Part shown: in pieces, positions 61,201-64,000 of the stretch
Layout: each line of letters opens with the position of its first letter
Position numbering within the stretch: the first letter of the stretch is position 1
Notes under the pieces: generated by a model
The model's input: only the letters and a program-made list of their open reading frames with translations
Databases searched by the model: none
Told to the model about the DNA's origin: nothing
Assembly: GCF_021347895.1 (NCBI RefSeq)
Contig: NC_067127.1
Coordinates: 14,728,984 to 14,792,983, forward strand
DNA length: 64,000 bases
From: Acanthochromis polyacanthus
Lineage: Eukaryota; Chordata; Actinopteri; Pomacentridae
Reading direction: 5' to 3'
Position numbers and translations under genes: made by a program

Positions 61201-63071
61201 ATGAGAAGTAATGAATGCAGATATGATGGTATTTTACCAATGAGGGTTTTCTAGTTCTACAGAAGCCAGTGTAATTGTCTGCGGGAGTGAAAAGTTGGCC
61301 AGTTCGCAGGGAAACTGCAGTAGCTGGTGTTGTAAGGAGCTCTGCATATAGAAAGGTGCTTTTTGTCAGAACAGAGGCATTTTACTTGGTGTGAAGCACC
61401 ACCTGACTAGTGAAAATCTAAAATGTTGACATTGCTACTGAAGCTAGCCATCCATTTTGTTTCACAACATTTTGCATTTAGATAAAGAAACACAATCCTC
61501 CCGCCGGGTTTAAATATTTTCTTAACCCTTGCATTGCTCCTTTCATATAGGGAGATCATGGGGGAGCTCAAGCTGTTAATTGTATTTACTGTGAATGGGC
61601 AGACAGGGTTGACTGTATCCCACCCTCCTAGAGCCCATCTGGAATCACTTTCAGGGGATCAGACAGCTTGCACGAAATGGAAATGGGACACCTGCAGAGC
61701 TGGCTACTACCCTGTACCATCCCCAGCCTGGAACCACACATCATTAACGCTGTTAACACTGTATCTAGCCGGTGGCACACTGGACAGTTGCACTCTTATA
61801 TTTTATAGCCAGGCATTTAGATTTTATACAGAACTCGATTTGCTCAGAGGTAATATACAAGTTCTTGACTCTTGCTCCGTGCGTTCTAGTTTTTCTGCCC
61901 AAAATCCCTCAAACTTTAATAATTGCTGTGGAAATTCTGTTCTCATGGGGGATTTCAGCGGGTAAAAGTTAGTGCAGCAGTTAGTGCAGCCTATGAATCT
62001 TCACACCAGCAGTGGCAGCAGAAACAGAAAACATGAGAAAGGGCAGCAATAAAAGCTCAGACAGGCTGGGTGGTAACTGAGCAGACAATGAGGAAGGCCA
62101 GAGGAGATTTCCACCTCCAGAGCTTCAGGTCGGACCGAGGAGAGGGGAAAGGGGAAGTGCTCCCTGGGGGCTGGGCAGTAAACCAGACACCTCTAAATCA
62201 CTCCATATGGGAAATCTGCATGGGAGGGGTACTAGCTTGTTGGGGAGAACATCCTGTTAGCCCTGAAGAGTCCTAACAATAGTGGGATTGGGCCAGTTTA
62301 GGTGGCAAAAGTACTTGTGTTGACATTTTTGGAGTCAGACCCAAACCCAAGCTGATCCTCTGCAGCACAAACATGACAAAACTCCTGCTTTCCTCAGAAC
62401 ACACATCATAAGTCGTATGATTTTATCTCAAGTCCTCGTCAGAACAGCTCAGTTTTTCAGCGTGACTGTCCTGTTTCAGGTGGCCGATGGTCGAGGGAAC
62501 TGCACCCCTCACAAGAACCCGACACCGTGCACCATCCCCCAGGACAGAGAGAGCATCTTCCACTCCATATTTGCCTTCTTCACCAAATCAGGGCGCAAAG
62601 TCTTGGTAAACATGCAGCCTTCATTGCACACTTTGACATTTCGGAGGTCACTGACAGTCACCCCCTGTGGGGATTCTCGTTTTTCTTTTCATTAGTCTGT
62701 TTATCACACGTCCCTCTCGGTCTTTCCCACTCCTTTTTGAAACACCACTCCGTCTTATTTTAACAGGACTGCGACCGGCCTGGAAGAGCATGTATGACGA
62801 TCTCCTGCAGTCTGGGACCGCAGCTAAAGGAAGAAGCTTTGAGCATAGATGTAAAACTTCTGCTGAACACTGAAATCCTGAAGAGGGTAAAACATTTGCC
62901 AGAAGTTCTATAAATAAAATTACAGGATATTGTGATTCTCAAAGTAAAAGCAACCCACCTTCTCTCCGACCACAGGATAGTTCCTCTGTCATCCAGTTTG
63001 TGACGAGGGGAAGCGTGCAAGTAAATGACAGGGCAGTAGAGGTGCCAAATGGCCTGCCGGAGGACATTTCT
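16080..63071 (+). CDS. itga9: Integrin alpha-9 gene, exons 1-26 (3' end beyond window)
   Basis: The product is the alpha subunit of integrin alpha9-beta1, a plasma-membrane receptor for tenascin-C, osteopontin, VCAM-1, EDA-fibronectin and VEGF-C/D that is needed for lymphatic valve formation in mammals. The 26 exons splice in perfect frame to 959 codons; human ITGA9 has 1035 residues. Order: signal peptide (about 1-36), seven-bladed beta-propeller of FG-GAP repeats with no inserted I-domain, then thigh and calf domains. Three Ca-binding FG-GAP loops are visible: DLNQDG (312-317), DIDDDG (373-378) and DMDGNG (435-440). NTRWVIVGAP, DDEWMGVSLARQ, MGSYFGSSLCAVDLN and VGFPFMR match ITGA9 rather than ITGA4. 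The transmembrane helix and the GFFRR-type cytoplasmic tail lie after base 64000. Candidate starts are 16080, 16083 and 16095; 16095 has the best Kozak context (GGGATGG). Confidence 0.97.
16522..16649 (+). CDS. itga9: itga9 exon 2
   Basis: Acceptor GTCTGCAG, donor GTCAGT, phase 2 in, 1 out. Reads VIVGAPRANSSYSSSVHSPG then AVYKCRVHSNPERRCTEMD: the first FG-GAP blade and its disulphide Cys pair, as in human ITGA9. Confidence 0.96.
16680..16701. repeat. (CA)n microsatellite
   Basis: About 11 uninterrupted CA units shortly after itga9 exon 2; probably length-polymorphic. Confidence 0.9.
17996..18340 (+). mobile_element. tRNA-headed SINE-like element, full length, copy A
   Basis: Same family as the copies at 27805, 50917 and 60485: head with CCCCGGTTCATG (B-box-like, mutated), core GGGATCTTTCTGCATGG, CCAAAAACATGCTGAGGTTAA, CCTGTCCAGGGTGTCCCCT, and a GATGGATGGATG tail. 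It is flanked by exact 9-bp duplications ATTGATTGA at 17987-17995 and 18341-18349. It is the most diverged full copy, hence probably the oldest. Confidence 0.85.
18791..18897 (+). CDS. itga9: itga9 exon 3
   Basis: Acceptor TCTTTCAG, donor GTGAGT, phase 1 in, 0 out. SCGKTCQGDRDDEWMGVSLA and RQDRANGKIL match human SCGKTCREDRDDEWMGVSLA. Confidence 0.97.
18898..20983 (+). other. itga9 intron 3
   Basis: 2.1 kb. Open frames here (for example 19356-19706 and 19890-20231) show no recognisable domain. No repeat or RNA gene identified. Confidence 0.6.
20984..21107 (+). CDS. itga9: itga9 exon 4
   Basis: Acceptor TCTCGCAG, donor GTACAG, phase 0 in, 1 out. ACAHRWKNVYYDSEHILPHG then YCSIIPPTLQGRTKPLIPCYE matches human ACAHRWKNIYYEADHILPHG. 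Confidence 0.97.
21108..22739 (+). other. itga9 intron 4
   Basis: 1.6 kb. No gene, RNA or definite mobile element recognised; the minus-strand frame at 22413-22775 has no known domain. Confidence 0.6.
22740..22807 (+). CDS. itga9: itga9 exon 5
   Basis: Acceptor TTCTTGCAG, donor GTCAGT, phase 1 in, 0 out. YKQKYGEEHGSCQAGIAGVF then TE; human YKKKYGEEHGSCQAGIAGFF. Confidence 0.96.
22808..25768 (+). other. itga9 intron 5
   Basis: 3.0 kb. Mostly AT-rich and featureless. The stretch 25035-25460 has protein-like open frames in the sense direction that I could not identify (see findings). Confidence 0.55.
25769..25898 (+). CDS. itga9: itga9 exon 6
   Basis: Acceptor CTTTCCAG, donor GTGAGA, phase 0 in, 1 out. 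ELVVMGAPGSYYWTGTIKVY then NLTSDTFYSPNKDDVDSHRY; human ELVVMGAPGSFYWAGTIKVL. Contains an N-glycosylation sequon (NLT). Confidence 0.97.
25987..26072 (+). CDS. itga9: itga9 exon 7
   Basis: Acceptor TCTCCAG, donor GTAGGG, phase 1 in, 0 out. GYAVTAGHFSSPNVIDIAAG then APQHSGSGK; human GYAVTAGHFSHPSTIDVVGG. Confidence 0.96.
26160..26222 (+). CDS. itga9: itga9 exon 8
   Basis: 21 codons, acceptor CTGCGCAG, donor GTAAGA, phase 0. VYIFKIDGASLVKSFQASGK then M; human VYIFRADRRSGTLIKIFQASGKK. The fish exon is shorter by about two residues. Confidence 0.93.
26223..26674 (+). other. itga9 intron 8
   Basis: 452 bp, no feature recognised beyond splice signals. Confidence 0.7.
26675..26812 (+). CDS. itga9: itga9 exon 9: first Ca-binding FG-GAP loop
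   Basis: 46 codons, acceptor GGTTCCAG, donor GTGAGT, phase 0. MGSYFGSSLCAVDLNQDGLS then DLLVGAPMHSQLRDEGQVTV. The DLNQDGLSD loop is a canonical integrin calcium site. Confidence 0.98.
26813..27203 (+). other. itga9 intron 9
   Basis: 391 bp; nothing recognised. Confidence 0.7.
27204..27309 (+). CDS. itga9: itga9 exon 10: second Ca-binding loop
   Basis: Acceptor TTTTCAG, donor GTCAGA, phase 0 in, 1 out. VLTGDNAFNAHFGESIAAIG then DIDDDGYQ; human LTGDGAYNAHFGESIASLDD. Confidence 0.97.
27310..29873 (+). other. itga9 intron 10
   Basis: 2.6 kb. Contains a full-length minus-strand SINE-like copy (27805-28174). A short inverted motif pair, GTTTCGACACTG near 27519 and CAGTGTTGTCGAAAC near 27562, surrounds CTGATGAAGGC and resembles a common fish repeat tail. 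No coding gene; the 133-codon frame at 28873 has no domain. Confidence 0.65.
27805..28174 (-). mobile_element. tRNA-headed SINE-like element, full length, copy B
   Basis: Minus-strand copy of the family. Its head (right end here) carries GGGACTCGAACC, the complement of a tRNA B-box-like sequence, and its tail (left end) is CATCCATCC. It is flanked by exact 10-bp target duplications ATGATCAAAA at 27795-27804 and 28175-28184. Confidence 0.9.
29874..29968 (+). CDS. itga9: itga9 exon 11
   Basis: Acceptor CTCTTCAG, donor GTAGGA, phase 1 in, 0 out. DVAIGAPKEDDYAGAVYIYH then GDAAGITRKYSM; human DVAIGAPKEDDFAGAVYIYH. Confidence 0.98.
30310..30365 (-). repeat. Probable retrotransposon 3' tail ending in (ATTG)n
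   Basis: On the minus strand it reads CCGATGGGGACAACTAAAG and ends in repeated ATTG units. This layout is typical of 3' ends of fish LINEs and their SINEs. The body upstream is not recognisable. Confidence 0.4.
30735..31090 (+). mobile_element. Possible LINE 3'-end fragment, degraded
   Basis: One plus frame gives LPEGLRAAASVEILKCKLKS, resembling the C-terminal end (LP..LR.A.S...FK..LK) of fish non-LTR reverse-transcriptase reading frames. It is followed by a T-rich tail and GTAAAGCACTTTGAATTACA, a common 3' motif. Short and frame-broken, so the family is uncertain. Confidence 0.4.
31440..31530 (+). CDS. itga9: itga9 exon 12: third Ca-binding loop
   Basis: Acceptor TGTTCCAG, donor GTATGA, phase 0 in, 1 out. 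KLSGRSVNPGLQMFGQSISG then MVDMDGNGYT; human KLSGQKINPVLRMFGQSISG. Confidence 0.97.
31863..31908 (+). CDS. itga9: itga9 exon 13
   Basis: 46 bp, acceptor TTGTTGCAG, donor GTGAGT, phase 1 in, 2 out. DITIGAFMADSVVLLR; human DVTVGAFMSDSVVLLR. End of the beta-propeller. Confidence 0.95.
32007..32161 (+). CDS. itga9: itga9 exon 14: thigh domain start
   Basis: Acceptor CTGTTCAG, donor GTGATG, phase 2 in, 1 out. SRPVITVDISIFLPVSINIS then VPQCHEGHQNLNCFNVTVC; human ARPVITVDVSIFLPGSINIT. Two sequons (NIS, NVT) are visible. Confidence 0.96.
32162..34671 (+). other. itga9 intron 14
   Basis: 2.5 kb. The part at 32290-32880 shares ordered blocks with golga4 intron sequence 8720-9260 (old dispersed repeat). 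The rest, including the frame at 33757-34149, shows no known gene. Confidence 0.55.
32290..32880. repeat. Diverged dispersed repeat shared with 8720-9260
   Basis: Shared blocks in the same order: TTTTTCACT, then AAGTAGAGAGAACTCAA near 32362 (TAAAAGTAGAGAGAACTCAA near 8797), then AGAACTGTCAGAAAGTTA near 32810 (AGAACTGTCGGAAAGTTG near 9194). Similarity between blocks is weak. The family is unknown to me. Confidence 0.4.
34672..34832 (+). CDS. itga9: itga9 exon 15: thigh domain
   Basis: Acceptor CTTCTCAG, donor GTAAGT, phase 1 in, 0 out. ELLYNLTADVDKREKSQPSR then IYFAQGGSQVSQMSQQLSLD. It is more diverged from human (LNYVLMADVAKKEKGQMPRV) than other exons but has the same length pattern, and gains a sequon (NLT). 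Confidence 0.94.
38114..38407 (-). mobile_element. hAT transposase N-terminal fragment with BED zinc finger
   Basis: A 97-codon minus-strand frame whose C-terminal half reads TYFGDRKDDQKQVLCRQCLA and then TTPGSKTNLSDHLNQHHKA. This is the BED-type finger of ZBED/hAT transposases common in fish genomes. The ligands are present: Cys65, Cys68, His85 and His89 or His90. The usual Trp before YFG is Arg (AVRTYFG). The catalytic hAT core is absent after the stop, so it is a relic. A host ZBED-derived exon is less likely. Confidence 0.7.
41162..41187 (+). repeat. Poly(C) tract, 26 bases
   Basis: An unbroken run of C preceded by T and followed by GAG. Length is likely polymorphic and poorly determined by sequencing; the complementary G run could form a quadruplex. 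Confidence 0.95.
44395..44797. mobile_element. 403-bp foldback hAT-type MITE with 8-bp target duplication
   Basis: Begins TAGGGCTACACCTAACGACG and ends with its exact inverted complement. The two arms of about 190 bp are near-perfect inverted copies through GCGGAAGTGAGCGCGCAATG and GGAGCGCGGAACACGGACGA. Exact 8-bp duplications ATTCTGAA flank it at 44387-44394 and 44798-44805. An 8-bp duplication is the hAT hallmark. It is much richer in CpG than its surroundings. It encodes no transposase and would need one supplied in trans. Confidence 0.92.
50917..51045 (-). mobile_element. tRNA-headed SINE-like element, 5'-truncated, copy C
   Basis: Only the 3' about 130 bp of the family is present, read on the minus strand: tail GGATGGATGG, then the reverse complement of GACCTGTCCAGGGTGTCCCC, ending abruptly after GTCGCAGGGC. 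The tRNA-like head is missing, as expected from incomplete reverse transcription. Confidence 0.85.
52770..52922 (+). CDS. itga9: itga9 exon 16
   Basis: 51 codons, acceptor TCTCTGCAG, donor GTACAA, phase 0. FEVAYSLGRHMLTGHQDRDL then PALTPVLRWRKGNKIAVRNE; human FEAAYSLSEHVTGEEERELP and LTPVLRWKKGQKIAQKN. Confidence 0.96.
52923..54262 (+). other. itga9 intron 16
   Basis: 1.3 kb, AT-rich, no gene or repeat family recognised. Confidence 0.65.
54263..54339 (+). CDS. itga9: itga9 exon 17
   Basis: Acceptor CCTCTTCAG, donor GTAAAA, phase 0 in, 2 out. TWFEKNCLSDDCAADLRLHG then KLLLSG; human TVFERNCRSEDCAADLQLQG, with the conserved Cys pair. Confidence 0.95.
54340..54746 (+). other. itga9 intron 17
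   Basis: 407 bp, nothing recognised beyond splice signals. Confidence 0.65.
54747..54894 (+). CDS. itga9: itga9 exon 18
   Basis: Acceptor CACCCCCAG, donor GTCTGT, phase 2 in, 0 out. LALGGVKNVSLNLTISNAGD then DAYDTNIYFNFSREVFYINY; human LALGAVKNISLNISISNLGD. Confidence 0.96.
54895..58718 (+). other. itga9 intron 18
   Basis: 3.8 kb. No gene or RNA recognised; a low-grade resemblance of 56880-57080 to repeat-tail text (TGGATGG...) is not enough to call a copy. Confidence 0.6.
58719..58805 (+). CDS. itga9: itga9 exon 19
   Basis: 29 codons, acceptor TTTTGCAG, donor GTAAGA, phase 0. EEKGISCALVDLDFLKCRVG then FPFMRAQTK; human EEMGISCELLESDFLKCSVG. Confidence 0.96.
59011..59090 (+). CDS. itga9: itga9 exon 20
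   Basis: Acceptor TCTCTCAAG (AAG rather than CAG), donor GTAAAA, phase 0 in, 2 out. YHFAVIFDTSQLSGENDTLQ then FLVQAK; human YEFSVIFDTSHLSGEEEVLS. Confidence 0.94.
59216..59299 (+). CDS. itga9: itga9 exon 21
   Basis: Acceptor TGTTTCAG, donor GTAAGA, phase 2 in and out. ANPEHKLSDNSLDLSIPLIH then ETDTTITG; human SLHDNTLVLMVPLMHEVDTS. Confidence 0.94.
59300..59839 (+). other. itga9 intron 21
   Basis: 540 bp. TTTATATAGCCC near 59364 followed by AAGTGCTTTATCAATAAA resembles ends of common fish repeats, but is too short to assign. Confidence 0.5.
59840..59948 (+). CDS. itga9: itga9 exon 22
   Basis: Acceptor ATCCGCAG, donor GTAGGA, phase 2 in, 0 out. VVAPSSFVYGNSIDASRFIQ then LEDMECNFQLLNLTFQ; human IMSPTSFVYGESVDAANFIQ. 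Confidence 0.96.
60062..60169 (+). CDS. itga9: itga9 exon 23
   Basis: 36 codons, acceptor GGTTCCAG, donor GTGGAT, phase 0. AINKGPSRLPGSTVDIRIPN then RLAGSGADMFHIIETQ; human VYNTGPSTLPGSSVSISFPN. Confidence 0.95.
60170..62479 (+). other. itga9 intron 23
   Basis: 2.3 kb. Holds a full-length plus-strand SINE-like copy (60485-60844). The 143-codon open frame at 61534-61965 shows no domain and is not called. Confidence 0.65.
60485..60844 (+). mobile_element. tRNA-headed SINE-like element, full length, copy D (best preserved)
   Basis: The head has an A-box-like TAGTGGTTAGCA (60501) and a perfect B-box GGTTCGAATCC (60540-60550), then the family core and a GAATGGATG tail. Exact 11-bp duplications GACTTTGTTGT lie at 60474-60484 and 60845-60855. 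Direct repeats of variable length (9, 10 and 11 bp across copies) plus a tRNA head support LINE-mobilised SINE retrotransposition. Confidence 0.92.
62480..62605 (+). CDS. itga9: itga9 exon 24
   Basis: 42 codons, acceptor TGTTTCAG, donor GTAAAC, phase 0. GNCTPHKNPTPCTIPQDRES then IFHSIFAFFTKSGRKVL; human GNCSFQKNPTPCIIPQEQEN. Confidence 0.97.
62767..62886 (+). CDS. itga9: itga9 exon 25: calf-2 domain
   Basis: 40 codons, acceptor TTTTAACAG, donor GTAAAA, phase 0. DCDRPGRACMTISCSLGPQL then KEEALSIDVKLLLNTEILKR. The Cys spacing matches human DCEKPGISCLTAHCNFSALA; the human sequon NFS is absent here. Confidence 0.94.
62976..63071 (+). CDS. itga9: itga9 exon 26: last exon in window
   Basis: 32 codons, acceptor CACCACAG, donor GTGAGT, phase 0. 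DSSSVIQFVTRGSVQVNDRA then VEVPNGLPEDIS; human DSSSVIQFMSRAKVKVDPAL. The next exons should encode the membrane-proximal, transmembrane and tail segments. Confidence 0.95.
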
Positions 63072-64000
63072 GTGAGTAAATCATGAATTTACAATCCGCT
63101 TACTGTATATTAATTGCTAAGAAGACATATTTTTCTCTGGAGTTGGTGGAGACCAAAATAAAACTAAAATGACATTGAATTTTGAAATCACCATCTCCTC
63201 AGAGAGACAGTTTCAAATGAGTATAAATTCTGCTCCCTATCTGCTGGATGTATAAATAAGCAACTTGGAGAGTAAACTGTTCAATGTGTCAGTTTAAAAA
63301 AAAAATAGATAATATGTCCATGTTGTGCTTACAGGACATGTTTAAAAGAAGCATTTAGTGCAGCTTTATAGTCATTTCACCCAAATAACCCCAAAAAATG
63401 TCATGATATCCAGTTTTTATATAGTTTTTAGCTTTATTGGTGAGGTTTTTAGATGTCTGCCTTGCTGTAAGTGAATAGAATTTCATATATTTTAACCTAA
63501 ATCCTAAACTGTGGACATTCCAATTATGCAAATCTAAAACAATCCCTAGAATAAAGCCATAATTACCACCATGTGACATAAGTTAGAAATTAGGTCCATT
63601 TTGGAGTGAATTTCTACAAACTTACCATTGAAACCTTGTTTATGCTAGCTCCGTTTGGATTAAAAACCTTGACAGATTTGATCTTGGCAAAATTCAGAGT
63701 TTTATTTGCTGAGCAGAGCTGCTACAGTTAGTGTAGTTGCTATGTCTTGCTAAAAAGCAACGTGGTAGGATGCAGATGCATGGGGCTTGGATCCACCCGT
63801 TCTGGGTGAAGGACAGGGTACTTATTGCATGCCTCTGCTGGCACAAATATATCAATACACAAGTGTTTATGTTTTATATTTAGACGGATAGTCCATCATG
63901 CCGTGATGAGACATTCCTTTAACCACTCGTGCTCCAGTGTGGATCATATAAATGATGTGAAAGCAGGGAACAGCTGGGGGCTGTTGGTGTATTGTGTGGT
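63072..64000 (+). other. itga9 intron 26, incomplete
   Basis: Sequence to the window end is AT-rich and non-coding; no later itga9 exon (no transmembrane helix, no GFF motif) is found. Confidence 0.75.

Noticed and set aside
61534..61965. 143-codon open frame in itga9 intron 23
   Set aside because: No recognisable domain and no splice logic with itga9; length is within chance for a window of this size.
16080..63071. Integrin alpha-4 as the identity of the large gene
   Set aside because: Peptides in nearly every exon match ITGA9 better, and the GOLGA4 neighbour agrees with the ITGA9 locus.
1..64000. A novel multi-gene system, CRISPR array or prokaryotic mobile island
   Set aside because: The window is spliced vertebrate gene sequence with eukaryotic repeats; no operon, array or phage-like content is present.

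Overview
This is a vertebrate nuclear genomic window, almost certainly from a ray-finned (teleost) fish. Genes are split into small exons with GT-AG introns, spacing is compact (about 2.4 kb between neighbours), and fish-type dispersed repeats are present. There is no bacterial or viral gene organisation.

Two protein genes lie head to tail on the + strand. Positions 1-13309 hold the 3' part of a golgin, orthologous to GOLGA4 (golgin-245/p230): 12 exons, including one giant coiled-coil exon (778-4542), the C-terminal GRIP domain (exons at 12080 and 13081), an 8-codon last coding exon and a poly(A) signal at 13652. Positions 16080-63071 hold 26 consecutive coding exons of integrin alpha-9 (ITGA9), from the initiator Met and signal peptide to just before the transmembrane segment. 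All 26 splice in frame to 959 codons; the last exons (membrane segment and cytoplasmic tail) lie beyond the window. The GOLGA4-ITGA9 tandem order is the same as on human chromosome 3p22, which supports both identifications. I know of no functional link: the golgin tethers vesicles at the trans-Golgi, and ITGA9 is a cell-surface matrix receptor that pairs with beta-1.

The ITGA9 reading frame is clean, whereas the golgin coiled-coil exon and the exon after it carry many one-base insertions and deletions. The later golgin exons are again perfect. This looks more like a locally poor assembly patch than a dead gene.

Introns hold identifiable mobile DNA: four copies of one tRNA-headed SINE-like family (three with exact target-site duplications), a 403-bp foldback hAT-type MITE with an exact 8-bp duplication (44395-44797), a fragment of a hAT transposase with a BED zinc finger (38114-38407, minus), a possible 680-bp inverted-repeat element in a golgin intron, and weaker LINE-like tails. 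ITGA9 intron 15 is 17.9 kb and holds no gene I can recognise. I found no CRISPR, operon or novel multi-gene system; the window is ordinary vertebrate sequence with several points worth checking.
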